Positions 34,662 through 44,064 of a DNA stretch of 64,000 nt are shown piece after piece. The notes under the pieces are model-generated. The model did not search any database and was not told the origin of the DNA. It was given only the letters and a program-made list of their open reading frames with translations. The first letter of the stretch is position 1. Each line of letters starts with the position of its first letter. The stretch is from Hyphococcus luteus (GTDB taxonomy: Bacteria; Pseudomonadota; Alphaproteobacteria; Caulobacterales; Parvularculaceae): positions 744,001-808,000 of the forward strand of contig NZ_PJCH01000005.1 in the NCBI RefSeq assembly GCF_002943565.1, given 5' to 3'. A program made the translations under genes and the position numbers.

Positions 34662-35042
34662 ATGCTGCCGCCGGGAGAGGACTTAAAAGACAGACAACCA
34701 GTTTGGGATTATCTCCAATATTTTTGGATGGATACCGATCCGGAAATTTTATTCCCGCGTATTGTCAATATATGTGCAAACTCAAAATACTCGCTTGACG
34801 AAATCGAACAGATTTTTTGGAATGAGCTTGAGCCTGCAGTTGGCTTTAATCTCTGGGGCATAGCAGGAGAATGGGCAGGCTTTGAAATTGATTGGCTGAG
34901 CGAGCGCATACTCAAGAAAAACCGCTTTGGACGGCCTTTGCCTTTACGCCAGTTAAGACCACATGCAAGCCACTGGTGGGGGAGGTTAAAGAGCGCTGTT
35001 TCAGCAAGGCGTGATTCTGAACATGCAGGGTCTGTCGCCTAA
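34662..35042 (+). CDS. Small AT-rich gene, DUF7079-like protein
   Basis: This 126-residue protein has a pattern (VWDYLQYFWMDTD, SLDEIEQIFWNELEPAVGFNL, AGEWAGFEIDWL) that I associate with a family of small proteins labelled DUF7079, sometimes suggested to be immunity proteins. The gene is clearly richer in A and T than all neighbours and has different codon use, a sign of recent transfer. AGGGG precedes the ATG. It overlaps the hemH stop by four bases. No toxin gene is adjacent, so immunity is only a possibility. Confidence 0.6.
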   Translation: MLPPGEDLKDRQPVWDYLQYFWMDTDPEILFPRIVNICANSKYSLDEIEQIFWNELEPAVGFNLWGIAGEWAGFEIDWLSERILKKNRFGRPLPLRQLRPHASHWWGRLKSAVSARRDSEHAGSVA

Positions 35043-36082
35043 ACCCATCCCGCAGTTTCGCGCCGGGCGATCATTTCCAGCATGGAAATCGCTTCCGGCG
35101 TTGCATTGAGGCAAGGGATCGCGGTGAAGGCCTCGCCGCCCGCCTCCATGAAGGTCTCGCGGCCCGCAATGTCGATTTCTTCCAGCGTCTCGATGCAGTC
35201 GGCCATGAAGCCCGGCATAATCACGGCGAGCTTTTTGACGCCTTGCCGGCCAAGCTCTTTGATCGTCTCGTCTGTTGCGGGCTCCAGCCATTTTTCACGC
35301 CCAAATTTCGACTGAAACGCCAGGGGCGCGAATTCTTCCGTCCACCCCATTTTCCCGCGCAACAGGCGCGAGGTCTTGGCGCAATGGCAATGATAAGGAT
35401 CGCCGAGGTCGAAATAACGCTGCGGCAGGCCGTGATAGGAAAGGATCACCCGCTCCGGCGCAAAATCCAGCGTCTCGAGATGCCGTCGCGTCACGGCGGC
35501 GAGGGCCTCGACATAGGCGGGATGGTCGTGAAAGGCGGGGGCCATGCGGATCGCCGGCTGCCAGCGCATTTTTTTCACGGCGTCGAAAACCGCGTCGGCG
35601 ACGCTCGCCGTCGTGGTCGCGGAATATTGCGGATAAAGCGGAATGACGAGAATGCGCTCGCACCCATCCGCCTTCATGGCGTCGAGGCGCGAGGCGATGG
35701 AAGGATTGCCGTAACGCATGGCCCAGTCGACGTTGACCCCTTCAAAGCTTGCGGCGAGTTTTTCGGCTTGTTCCCGCGTGTAATAGCGCAAAGGGCTTTC
35801 ATTGCTTTCCTGGCGCCAGATCTTGGCGTAGTTGCGCGCCGTCGCGGCGGGCCGGACATTGAGGATGATCCCGTAAAGGACCGGCAGCCAGATGGCGCGG
35901 GGGAGGTCGACAATCCGTTCGTCGCTCAAAAACTCCCGCAAATAGCGCCGCACCGCCCCCGCTTCGGGCGTGTCCGGCGTGCCGAGATTGACGAGCAAAA
36001 CGCCGGTTTTCGCCGCCGGGATCGCCGGGTGGCCTTCGGGCGTGTGATTGGCCTTAGAGGAAGATGCGGCGTCTGCGCCCAT
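35039..36082 (-). CDS. hemH: Ferrochelatase
   Basis: HemH inserts iron into protoporphyrin IX, the last step of protoheme synthesis. The 347-residue protein has the family start GVLLVNLGTPDTPE near residue 27. The conserved His is in ILSYHGLPQRYF near residue 215, and the acidic metal path in MPGFMADCIETLEEID near residue 300. Length is normal. It ends convergently with the small AT-rich gene and is divergent from the transporter gene at 36,262. Confidence 0.96.
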   Translation of the reverse strand: MGADAASSSKANHTPEGHPAIPAAKTGVLLVNLGTPDTPEAGAVRRYLREFLSDERIVDLPRAIWLPVLYGIILNVRPAATARNYAKIWRQESNESPLRYYTREQAEKLAASFEGVNVDWAMRYGNPSIASRLDAMKADGCERILVIPLYPQYSATTTASVADAVFDAVKKMRWQPAIRMAPAFHDHPAYVEALAAVTRRHLETLDFAPERVILSYHGLPQRYFDLGDPYHCHCAKTSRLLRGKMGWTEEFAPLAFQSKFGREKWLEPATDETIKELGRQGVKKLAVIMPGFMADCIETLEEIDIAGRETFMEAGGEAFTAIPCLNATPEAISMLEMIARRETAGWV

Positions 36083-36261
36083 CGCGGGGTTTTCCTTTCA
36101 AATCGTCGTGCGCTGGCGGCCTTGTCGCAAAAAAACGTCCCGTTGTCACAATAGTGAAACATAAAAAATAGAGGGTGCGCCGCAAATCGGGCCGGCGCGC
36201 CCTGTGCGCCGGCGAAGCCTTGACCGGAGCCCGGAAGGGCCGGTCAGACGAAGGAACAGGC

Positions 36262-37260
36262 ATGGACATCGATATCGGGTTGTGGGCCGCCATCGGTTTT
36301 GCGTTTGCGGCCTATGCGGTTGTGGGCAATGACGCGCTGCAAACGCTAGGCACGTTCATTAATTCCAACCGCCGCCTGCCATGGTGGGCGCTGTTTCTTT
36401 ACGCGGCGACGGTGCTCGTCGTGGTTTTCGCCTTCGGCTATATGGCGAATGGCGGCGATCCGTCTTTCGGCCGTCTCGACAACACGGCCAAATATCCGAT
36501 TTTCGAGCCGCATTGGTATCACGTCCTGCCGCCCTTGATGCTGCTTGTCCTGACGCGGCTCGGCATTCCGGTCTCCACCACCTTCATGGTGCTGGCCATT
36601 TTCGCCACCATGGGCGGGCTTTACAGCATGCTGGTGAAGTCGCTGATCGGCTACGCCGTCGCCTTCGTGTCGGGCGGGGTCATCTATGCGGCTTTGGCGC
36701 CCACTATCGAGCGATGGTTTTTAAAAACGGCCTCGCAGCAGCATGCGCCGATCTGGGTGCTCGGCCAGTGGATCACCACCGGCTATCTCTGGTCGGTCTG
36801 GCTGATGCAGGACCTCGCCAACATCTTCATCTTCCTGCCCCGCGGCGTGGACGCGGCGGGCGCGCCGGCGCTCAATCCGACGGAAGCGGGTATCGCAGTT
36901 GCGGGCATCGTCGTGCTGCTCGGCTATACGTTCTGGAACGGCGGCGGCCCGGTGCAGCGCATCCTGAAATCGAAGACCGCCGTCACCGACATCCGCTCGG
37001 CGACGATCATCGACTTCATCTTCGCGACGCTGCTGTTCTATTTCAAAGAGCTCAACAACATCCCCATGTCGACGACCTGGGTGTTTCTGGGGCTTATTGC
37101 GGGCCGCGAATTCGCCATTGCGACGCTCGATCAAATCCGCTCTCCGGCGGGGACGTTCCGCATTGTGGCGACAGACGCCGGCAAAGCGTTTTTAGGTCTC
37201 GTCATCAGCGTGGTGATGGCGGTGGGCCTGCCGGAGCTGGCGAAGGCCTTCACCGGCTGA
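36262..37260 (+). CDS. PiT-like inorganic phosphate transporter family protein
   Basis: The 332-residue membrane protein has about nine hydrophobic segments. Two repeated signature-like stretches are visible: GNDALQTLGTF near residue 22 with PVSTTFMVL near residue 108, and NNIPMSTTWVFLGLIAGRE near residue 275. These resemble the GANDVANAFGT and STT motifs of the PiT sodium- or proton-coupled phosphate transporters. The first repeat is not fully canonical, so the substrate could be something else. The ATG at 36,262 has AAGGAA upstream. Confidence 0.65.
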   Translation: MDIDIGLWAAIGFAFAAYAVVGNDALQTLGTFINSNRRLPWWALFLYAATVLVVVFAFGYMANGGDPSFGRLDNTAKYPIFEPHWYHVLPPLMLLVLTRLGIPVSTTFMVLAIFATMGGLYSMLVKSLIGYAVAFVSGGVIYAALAPTIERWFLKTASQQHAPIWVLGQWITTGYLWSVWLMQDLANIFIFLPRGVDAAGAPALNPTEAGIAVAGIVVLLGYTFWNGGGPVQRILKSKTAVTDIRSATIIDFIFATLLFYFKELNNIPMSTTWVFLGLIAGREFAIATLDQIRSPAGTFRIVATDAGKAFLGLVISVVMAVGLPELAKAFTG

Positions 37261-37270
37261 TTGGCCGGTT

Positions 37271-37609
37271 TCAGTCCCCCGGCTTATAGCGCGCGGCTTT
37301 GTCTTTCACCCGGTAACGGGCCTCGTCCTGGCGGCGATAGCGCCGGCGCATGCGCTCGCCTTCATCCAGCGTGCGATAGGTTTTGGGCGCGGCGTCTTCC
37401 GTCCGGCTGTCGCGCAAGTCCGCGGCCCTGGTCCGGGCGCGGGGTTTGAGGCGGTAGGCTTTGCGGCGCGGGCGCGCGTCGATTTCCGGATCGTCCTTTA
37501 AGGCCAAAAGGCCCAAAAGCCCGTCGGACTTCGCGCGGGCGTTCTTCAGATACCAGTGAAGAACGACGGCGAAGACGGCGAGGATCAGGATGAACTCTAT
37601 GGTGTCCAT
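37271..37609 (-). CDS. Membrane-anchored basic hypothetical protein
   Basis: This 112-residue protein has one N-terminal membrane span (residues 5-21) and a very basic, Arg-rich cytoplasmic tail with YRLKPRARTRA and RMRRRYRRQDEARYR. I do not recognise the family. Such short anchored proteins are often annotated as hypothetical in Alphaproteobacteria. It ends 11 bases from the convergent transporter gene. Confidence 0.6.
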   Translation of the reverse strand: MDTIEFILILAVFAVVLHWYLKNARAKSDGLLGLLALKDDPEIDARPRRKAYRLKPRARTRAADLRDSRTEDAAPKTYRTLDEGERMRRRYRRQDEARYRVKDKAARYKPGD

Positions 37610-37709
37610 GGCGTGTCCGGTCTTGCAATCCTCATGCTAGGGCCGCCCGCCATTAACCAATGGCGCTCTCCATAGACGGGGCGGGCCGGATCGCCGTAAA
37701 TTCCGCCTC

Positions 37710-38522
37710 ATGACATATAAAAACAAATGGGCGCTCGTCACCGGCGCCTCGGCGGGCATCGGCGCGACGTTCGCGCGAAGCTACGCCGCAAAGGGAGCGA
37801 ATATCGTTCTGGTCGCGCGCCGGGAAGAGCGTATGCGCGATCTCGCCGCCGAGCTTGAGGAAAGGCACGGCGTCAAAACCAGGATCGTCGCCGCCGATCT
37901 CGCCGAGCCGGACGCGCCGCAGCGCATTTACGACGCGCTTTCGGCGGACGGGATCGTCGTCGACATCCTCGTCAACAATGCCGGATTCGGGTTGCCCGGC
38001 GTTTACACCGAAAACGACTGGGCGGCGCATCGCGCCTATCTGGAGCTGATGCTGGTTTCCTACGCGCATATGACGCGGCTCTTCCTGCCGGGCATGCTGG
38101 CGCGCGATTACGGGCGCATCATTCAGGTCGCCTCGCTGGCGGGGCTCGTGCCGGGCTCGGCGGGCCATACGCTTTACGGGCCGTCGAAAGCTTTTCTGAT
38201 CAGTTTCGCGCAATCGATCGCCGCCGAATGCGACGGGACCGGGGTGAACTCTTCGGCGGTTTGTCCGGGTTTCACTTATTCGGAGTTTCACGACGTCAAC
38301 AAGACGCGCGGCCTCGTCTCGCAGCTTCCCAAACACATGTTCATGGAAGCCGAACCGGTCGTCGAAGGCGCGATCGATGCGGTGGAAAAGGGGCGGGCGG
38401 TCTATGTCCCCGGCGCCTGGAACAAGTTCACGGCCTGGCTCGCGCGCACCCTGCCGCGGTCATGGGCGGAAAAGATGGTGACGAACCAGTCGAAGCGCTT
38501 CCGTAAGCAGACCGGCCATTAA
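37710..38522 (+). CDS. Short-chain dehydrogenase/reductase
   Basis: The 270-residue protein is a classical SDR. It has TGASAGIGATFA near residue 11, NNAGFG near residue 89, the catalytic Ser in VASLAG near residue 143 and Tyr-x3-Lys in LYGPSK near residue 156. It resembles the DltE/SDR group that acts on lipids or steroids, but the substrate is not determined. It overlaps the stop of the convergent malic enzyme by four bases. Confidence 0.88.
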   Translation: MTYKNKWALVTGASAGIGATFARSYAAKGANIVLVARREERMRDLAAELEERHGVKTRIVAADLAEPDAPQRIYDALSADGIVVDILVNNAGFGLPGVYTENDWAAHRAYLELMLVSYAHMTRLFLPGMLARDYGRIIQVASLAGLVPGSAGHTLYGPSKAFLISFAQSIAAECDGTGVNSSAVCPGFTYSEFHDVNKTRGLVSQLPKHMFMEAEPVVEGAIDAVEKGRAVYVPGAWNKFTAWLARTLPRSWAEKMVTNQSKRFRKQTGH

Positions 38523-40813
38523 GCCGTTTTTTCCGCCCAGCTGCGGTGTTCGGAATCGAGCTCGTACGCGGCCATGGCCGCGAGCGTGACGATGTCGCCC
38601 ACGGCGGCACCGACCTGGGCGATCTGAACCGGCCGGTCGAGACCGATCAGGACGGGCCCGAGGACGAGCGCGCCGCCAACCTCGCCCAAAAGCTTGGTCG
38701 AGATCGCGGCGGAGTGAACGCCCGGGGTGATCAGCACATTGGCTTCGCCTTTCAGACGCGAGAAAGGATAAAGCGTGCGCAATTCCTCATTCAGCGCCAT
38801 GCGCGGGGTCATCTCGCCCTCATATTCGAAATCGATATCCGTGCGCTTGTCGAGAATCTCGACGGCGCCGGCGACGCGCCGCGAATGCGCCGTGTCCGGA
38901 TTGCCGAAATTCGAATAGGAAACGAACGCGACTTTCGGCGGAAAGCCCATATGGCGCGCCGCATGAGCCACCTGCATGGCGATTTCCGCGAGATCTTCCG
39001 GTCCGGGCAGTTCGGTGACGTTGGTGTCGGCGACGAACAGCGTGCGGTTCTTGGTGAGAATGATGGAAACGCCGATCATGCGCTCGCCGGGCCGCGGATC
39101 GAGGGCGAGCCGGACATTGTCCAGCGCCACGTCGTAATGGCGCGTCACGCCGGTCACCATGCCGTCCGCATGGCCATGGGCGAGCATGCAGGCGCCGTAG
39201 ACATTGCGGTCGGTGTTCACAAGCCGCACCGCGTCGCGGTGGAGATAGCCTTTGCGCTGCAGGCGCTTGTAGAGATACTCGACATAGAGATCGCTGTTTT
39301 TCGCGGTGCGCGAATGGTGGATCTCGAAATCGGCGTCTTCGGGAAGGCCTGCGTCTTTCAGGCCCTGACGGATATATTCCTCGCGGCCGATGAGGATCGC
39401 GCGTCCGAGATTTTCCTGCTGGAAACCATAGGCGGCGCGGATCACCGCTTCTTCCTCGCCTTCCGCGAAAACGACGCGCTTCGGCGTTTCGGACCCGCGC
39501 AGGGTCGCTTGGATGCGCTGCAGGAAGGACGCCGCGGGGTTGAGACGCGCGGCGAGGTTTTGTTTGTAGGTGAAGAGATTGTCGACCGGCCGGCGGGCGA
39601 CGCCGGAATCGGCGGCCGCCTTCGCCACCGCCGGCGGGATTTCGGAGATCAGGCGCGGGTCGAACGGTGTCGGGATGATATAGCCCGGCCCGTATTTCAG
39701 GCGCTTGCCGTAAGCGGCGGCGACCTCGTCGGGCACGTCTTCGCGTGCGAGCCGCGCCAGCGCCTCGGCGCAGGCGATTTTCATCTCGTCATTGATGGTG
39801 CGCGCGCGCGCGTCGAGGGCGCCGCGGAAGATGTAGGGAAAGCCGAGAACGTTGTTCACCTGGTTCGGATAATCGGACCGGCCGGTGGCGATGATCGCGT
39901 CGTCGCGCACGGCTTGGATGTCTTCCGGCGTGATTTCCGGATTCGGATTGGCCATGACGAAGATGATCGGATTTTTCGCCATGGACCTGATCATGTCCTG
40001 GGAGATGGCGCCGGCGACCGAAAGCCCGATCACAACATCGGCGCCGTCCATGGCGTCGGCGAGGCTTTTCTTGTCTGTTTCGACGGTGTGCGCCGAGCGC
40101 CACTGGTCGAGCTGGCGGCTCTTGGTGAGGATGCCTTTGGAGTCGCAGACGAACGCGTTTTCCGCCGGAAGGCCCATGGCCTTGATGAGGCCGATCACGG
40201 AAAGCGCCGAAGAGCCGGCGCCGGAGACGGCGACCTTGATGTCCTTGATCGACTTGCCGGTGACGTCGAGCGCGTTGAGGAGGCCCGCCGCGGCGATGAT
40301 CGCCGTTCCATGCTGGTCGTCATGGAAGACCGGGATGTCCATCTCCTCCTTGAGGCGCTGTTCGATGATGAAGCTGTCGGGCGCCGCGATGTCTTCGAGA
40401 TTGATGCCGCCGAAGGCGGGGCCGAGATATTTGACCGCGTTGATGAAGGCTTCCGGGTCCTTCGTGTCGACTTCGAGGTCGACGGAATCGATGTCCGCGA
40501 AACGCTTGAAGAGGACGGCCTTGCCTTCCATCACCGGCTTTGCGGCGAGCGCCCCGAGATCGCCCATGCCGAGGATCGCCGTGCCGTTGGAAATGACGGC
40601 GACCATGTTGCCTTTCGCCGTGTAGTCGTACGCCTTGTCCGGATCGTCGGCGATCGCCTGCACCGGCGCGGCGACGCCGGGCGAGTAGGCGAGCGAGAGG
40701 TCCCGCTGCGTCGCCATGGGCTTGGTCGGCGTGATCTCGATCTTGCCGGGCTTGCCGCGGCTGTGAAAGGCGAGGGCTTCCTCGTCGGTGAATTTCTTGG
40801 TGTTTTCGTCCAT
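38519..40813 (-). CDS. maeB: NADP-dependent malic enzyme with phosphotransacetylase-like domain
   Basis: MaeB converts malate to pyruvate with NADPH production, linking the citric acid cycle to gluconeogenesis and lipid synthesis. The 764-residue protein joins a malic enzyme domain (residues 1-430; GDLGALAAKPVMEGKA, GINLEDI and the Rossmann fold) to a C-terminal phosphotransacetylase-like domain of about 330 residues. That is the usual two-domain alphaproteobacterial form. The ATG at 40,813 (MDENTKKF) is preferred over an earlier in-frame ATG. It is divergent from the DMT transporter gene. Confidence 0.95.
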   Translation of the reverse strand: MDENTKKFTDEEALAFHSRGKPGKIEITPTKPMATQRDLSLAYSPGVAAPVQAIADDPDKAYDYTAKGNMVAVISNGTAILGMGDLGALAAKPVMEGKAVLFKRFADIDSVDLEVDTKDPEAFINAVKYLGPAFGGINLEDIAAPDSFIIEQRLKEEMDIPVFHDDQHGTAIIAAAGLLNALDVTGKSIKDIKVAVSGAGSSALSVIGLIKAMGLPAENAFVCDSKGILTKSRQLDQWRSAHTVETDKKSLADAMDGADVVIGLSVAGAISQDMIRSMAKNPIIFVMANPNPEITPEDIQAVRDDAIIATGRSDYPNQVNNVLGFPYIFRGALDARARTINDEMKIACAEALARLAREDVPDEVAAAYGKRLKYGPGYIIPTPFDPRLISEIPPAVAKAAADSGVARRPVDNLFTYKQNLAARLNPAASFLQRIQATLRGSETPKRVVFAEGEEEAVIRAAYGFQQENLGRAILIGREEYIRQGLKDAGLPEDADFEIHHSRTAKNSDLYVEYLYKRLQRKGYLHRDAVRLVNTDRNVYGACMLAHGHADGMVTGVTRHYDVALDNVRLALDPRPGERMIGVSIILTKNRTLFVADTNVTELPGPEDLAEIAMQVAHAARHMGFPPKVAFVSYSNFGNPDTAHSRRVAGAVEILDKRTDIDFEYEGEMTPRMALNEELRTLYPFSRLKGEANVLITPGVHSAAISTKLLGEVGGALVLGPVLIGLDRPVQIAQVGAAVGDIVTLAAMAAYELDSEHRSWAEKTA

Positions 40814-40925
40814 TTGGGATCTCGTGGCGGGGGTTAGATTGTGGCATACGCGGCTCGCCCGGCCCCTGCAATGCTTCATGGGCCACGAAAGCGGAACGAT
40901 CTTAGCGACATGGCGTTTTCAAGAC

Positions 40926-41846
40926 GTGAACCGCACTGACGTCCCCTCCCGGCCCGCCCTCGGCGCTTTTGTCTTGCTGGCGGCGGGCATGATCCTGTTC
41001 GGCTCGGCGACGCCGGTCTCCAAAATCGTCACCGGCGCCATGCCGGTCTTTATCGGCTCGCTCTTGCGCGTCGGGCTCGGCGCCCTGGCGCTCGCGCCTT
41101 TCGCGCTGCCCCGGCTGGGTGAGCTCAAAACCGTCTCGCGCGGCGACATCGCCGCGATGGCGGCGATCGCGCTTTTCGGCATGGTCGGCTTTTCAGCCTT
41201 CATGCTTTACGGCATGCGGATGATTTCCGGCGTCGGCGGGGCGGTGGTGATGGCCATGACCCCGGCGGTGACGGCGGCGGCGGCCATTGTCTTTTTCGGC
41301 GAGCGGGCCAGCCGACGAAAACTGATTGCGTTGGCGCTCGCCGTGGGCGGCGTGCTCATTCTCCATGTCTCCGGCGCCGCTGGCGAGGAAGACGGCGGCG
41401 CAAATGCGCTCCTCGGCATCGCGATGATCTTCGCAGCGGTCTGCTGTGAAGCGGCCTATACGCTGCTGGGACGCAAAGTCAGCGCCGACATTTCGCCGGT
41501 GCTGGTCGCCTTCGTCGCCTCGGCGGCGTCCATTCCGCTCTTCGCCGTCGCCGCCGCGTTTCAATGGTCAGGCTTCGATGCGCTTGCCGTCAGCGCCGGC
41601 GAATGGGCGGCGGTCGCCTGGTACGGGGCGGGCACGCTCGCGCTTGGCACGGCCCTCTGGTATTCGGGGCTTTCGAGAACCCAGGGCTCGACAGCCGCCG
41701 TCTTCATGGGGCTGATGCCGGTGTCGGCGCTGGTTTTGTCCTATGTCCTTCTCGGCGAGGCGTTCCGCTGGGTCCATCTGCTCGGTTTCGGCGTGGTTTT
41801 CGCCAGCGTCCTCCTCATTTCCCGGGAGCATATGGGTCACGATTAG
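40926..41846 (+). CDS. DMT superfamily (EamA-type) transporter
   Basis: The 306-residue protein has ten hydrophobic segments arranged as two EamA repeats and is probably an inner-membrane exporter or importer of a small metabolite. The conserved GSATPVSKIV near residue 25 and GTALWYSGLSRTQGS near residue 243 fit the family. The start is uncertain. GTG at 40,926 puts the first membrane span at a typical distance; ATG at 40,878 would add 16 residues. Neither has a clear ribosome site. Confidence 0.85.
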   Translation: MNRTDVPSRPALGAFVLLAAGMILFGSATPVSKIVTGAMPVFIGSLLRVGLGALALAPFALPRLGELKTVSRGDIAAMAAIALFGMVGFSAFMLYGMRMISGVGGAVVMAMTPAVTAAAAIVFFGERASRRKLIALALAVGGVLILHVSGAAGEEDGGANALLGIAMIFAAVCCEAAYTLLGRKVSADISPVLVAFVASAASIPLFAVAAAFQWSGFDALAVSAGEWAAVAWYGAGTLALGTALWYSGLSRTQGSTAAVFMGLMPVSALVLSYVLLGEAFRWVHLLGFGVVFASVLLISREHMGHD

Positions 41847-41915
41847 GCGCGCGAGAGTTGCGGGCGGCCCGGCGAGCGCTTAGGTAAAGCCTCAAGAAAA
41901 CCCGCGGAAAATCCC

Positions 41916-42497
41916 ATGTTTATTCAGACCGAAGACACCCCGAACCCGCAATCCATGAAGTTCCTGCCCGGCCAGCCGGTGCTGGGCGAGGGCGCGACGG
42001 GCGTCGATTTTCCCACCGCCGAAAGCGCGGCGGCTTCGCCGCTGGCGCAACTCCTGTTCGAGACCGACGGCGTCATGGGCGTTTATCTCGGCGCCGATTT
42101 CATCACGGTGACGAAAACCGAGGCCGTCGAATGGCTGCATATCAAGCCGGCCCTTCTCGGCGCCATTGCGGATTTCATGACCGCGGGCCTGCCGGTGATT
42201 GCGGAAGGCGCCGCGCCCTCCGATGCGCCGGCGACGCCGCTCGAAGAGTATGAAGGCGAAGACCGCGAGGTTGTCGAACAGATCGTCGAGCTGATCGAAA
42301 CCCGCGTTCGGCCCGCCGTGGCGGCCGACGGCGGCGACATCGTCTTCAAGCATTTCGAGCCGCGCACCGGCGTCGTCTTCCTGTCGATGCAGGGCGCGTG
42401 TTCGGGCTGCCCGTCCTCGACCATGACCTTGAAAAGCGGCATCGAAAACATGCTGAAACATTACGTGCCGGAAGTCGTCAGGGTGGAGGCGGCGTAA
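41916..42497 (+). CDS. nfuA: NifU-family iron-sulfur scaffold protein
   Basis: The 193-residue protein has an N-terminal Nfu_N domain (MFIQTEDTPNPQSMKF) and a C-terminal NifU-like domain with the cluster-binding CSGCPSSTMTLKSG motif near residue 165. It carries and delivers Fe-S clusters to apoproteins. This is the form usual in Alphaproteobacteria and related to mitochondrial NFU1. It precedes the oxidoreductase gene by 16 bases. Confidence 0.93.
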   Translation: MFIQTEDTPNPQSMKFLPGQPVLGEGATGVDFPTAESAAASPLAQLLFETDGVMGVYLGADFITVTKTEAVEWLHIKPALLGAIADFMTAGLPVIAEGAAPSDAPATPLEEYEGEDREVVEQIVELIETRVRPAVAADGGDIVFKHFEPRTGVVFLSMQGACSGCPSSTMTLKSGIENMLKHYVPEVVRVEAA

Positions 42498-42513
42498 CGC
42501 GCCGGCGGGGGAG

Positions 42514-43101
42514 ATGGCGAAAAACATCCTGATCGTTCAGGGCCATCCAGATCCCGCCAAGGGCCATCTCTGCCATGCGCTGGCCGACGCTTATGCGCGC
42601 GGCGCGCGCGAAGGCGGCGCGGACGTGAAAACCGTCGAGGTCGCCGCGCTCGATTTTCCGTTTTTGCGCAGCGAGGCCGACTGGCGTGGCGACGCGCCCG
42701 AAAGTTTGCGCCCCGCCATCGAAGATCTGCGCCGGGCGGATCATTTTCTGTTCATTTATCCGCTCTGGATGGGAACCATGCCGGCGCTCCTCAAAGCCTT
42801 TCTGGAGCAAACCTTCCGGCCGGGCGTTGCGCTCGGGTCCGAGCCGCAAGGCTTTCCCAAGCCCGGTTTCAAAAACAAGTCGGCGCGCATCGCCATCACC
42901 ATGGGCATGCCGGCGCTCGCCTATCGCTGGTTTTTCAGCGCCCACAGCCTGAAAAGCCTCGAGCGCAACCTCCTGCGCCTTTGCGGGATCAAGCCGATCC
43001 GGGAAACCCTGTTCGGCCTCGTTGAGGCGACAGGCGAGGAAGGCTGGAAAAAGCGCATGGCCGCCTTCGCCGAAATCGGCCGCCGCGACGCGAGGCCCTG
43101 A
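42514..43101 (+). CDS. NAD(P)H:quinone oxidoreductase, flavodoxin-like fold
   Basis: The 195-residue protein belongs to the flavodoxin-like quinone reductases (MdaB/NQO type), which reduce quinones by two electrons with FMN or FAD. It has the start ILIVQGHPDPAKGHLCHAL and the PLWMGTMPALLKAF segment near residue 86 typical of the family. The specific substrate is not predictable. GGGGGAG precedes the ATG. Confidence 0.85.
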   Translation: MAKNILIVQGHPDPAKGHLCHALADAYARGAREGGADVKTVEVAALDFPFLRSEADWRGDAPESLRPAIEDLRRADHFLFIYPLWMGTMPALLKAFLEQTFRPGVALGSEPQGFPKPGFKNKSARIAITMGMPALAYRWFFSAHSLKSLERNLLRLCGIKPIRETLFGLVEATGEEGWKKRMAAFAEIGRRDARP

Positions 43102-43189
43102 GCCAGGCGCGCGCGAACCGCGAGGGGCGCGGCGTGTTCTGAGAGAGGCGCGTTTTCAAGCGCGTGGTTTGAAACAAGGGAGATTTTCC

Positions 43190-43399
43190 ATGTCGGATAA
43201 TGTCTACGCCGTTTCGAAAGTCGTCGGCACGTCGAAAAATTCGGTCGAAGACGCGATCCAGAATGCGATTTCGACCGCCGCGTCGACGCTCAAAAATCTC
43301 GACTGGTTCGAGGTGAAGGAGGTCCGCGGCCTCATCGACGACGACAAGGTCGCCTATTATCAGGTCTCGCTGGAGCTTGGCTTTCGCTATGAAAAATAG
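43190..43399 (+). CDS. Dodecin family protein
   Basis: Dodecins form dodecameric shells that bind and store flavins. The 69-residue protein has the family pattern: YAVSKVVGTSKNSVEDAI near residue 5, the conserved Trp in LDWFEVKEVRG near residue 39 that stacks with flavin, and the final VSLELGFRY. The ATG at 43,190 has AAGGGAG upstream; the longer upstream frame has no such site. It lies between two flavoenzyme genes. Confidence 0.93.
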   Translation: MSDNVYAVSKVVGTSKNSVEDAIQNAISTAASTLKNLDWFEVKEVRGLIDDDKVAYYQVSLELGFRYEK

Positions 43400-43451
43400 C
43401 TAGAAGACCGGGAAGTAAATCGCCCGGCTGAGCAGGCCCCAGGAGACCGAA

Positions 43452-44045
43452 ATGTCCGACAAAATGATCAATGACGAAGCCCTCGACCTCATCTTCCGCG
43501 AGGCGCGCACCCGCAATGGCTGGGAGGAGCGCAAGGTCACCACGACCCTGCTGCAGGCCGTCTACGATCTCACCAAGATGGGCCCGACCTCGGCGAACTG
43601 CTCGCCGGCGCGCTTCGTTTTCGTGACCTCGGACGAGGCGAAGGCGCGGCTGAAGCCGCATCTGATGGAGGGCAATCAGGCCAAGACCATGGCCGCGCCC
43701 TGCTGCGTCATCATCGGGCACGACATGAAGTTCTATGAAAAGCTGCCCGAGCTTTTTCCGCATACGGACGCGAAAAGCTGGTTCGAAGGCAATGACGCGC
43801 TGATCGAAGAGACCGCCTTCCGCAACGGCACGCTGCAGGGCGCCTATTTCATGATCGCCGCGCGTTCCCTCGGCCTTGATTGCGGGCCGATGTCCGGTTT
43901 CGACAAGAACGGCGTCGACAAGGCGTTCTTTGCGGGAACCACGATCAAGTCGAATTTCCTCTGCAATATCGGCTATGGCACGGACGAGAATCTTTTCCCG
44001 CGCGCGCCGCGGCTTGAATTCAACGACGCGTGCCAGGTTGTCTAA
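43452..44045 (+). CDS. rutE: RutE-like malonic semialdehyde reductase (nitroreductase family)
   Basis: The 197-residue protein matches the RutE/HadB subgroup of FMN-dependent nitroreductases. It has [15 protein letters not shown] near residue 44 and [16 protein letters not shown] near residue 141. RutE reduces malonic semialdehyde to 3-hydroxypropanoate in pyrimidine breakdown. No other rut genes are visible in the window, so the substrate may differ. A GGAG site precedes the ATG. Confidence 0.88.
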   Translation: MSDKMINDEALDLIFREARTRNGWEERKVTTTLLQAVYDLTKMGPTSANCSPARFVFVTSDEAKARLKPHLMEGNQAKTMAAPCCVIIGHDMKFYEKLPELFPHTDAKSWFEGNDALIEETAFRNGTLQGAYFMIAARSLGLDCGPMSGFDKNGVDKAFFAGTTIKSNFLCNIGYGTDENLFPRAPRLEFNDACQVV

Positions 44046-44064
44046 GACCTGACACGCCGCAAGG

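Noticed and set aside
36122-36171. Repeated TTGTC elements between hemH and the PiT-like gene as a Pho box
   Set aside because: The spacing and flanking bases do not fit the Pho box consensus, so a phosphate-regulation claim is not supported.
38546-40837. 763-codon open frame on the plus strand opposite maeB
   Set aside because: It mirrors the malic enzyme frame, has His/Asp/Arg-rich composition with no family match, and arises from GC-rich codon use.
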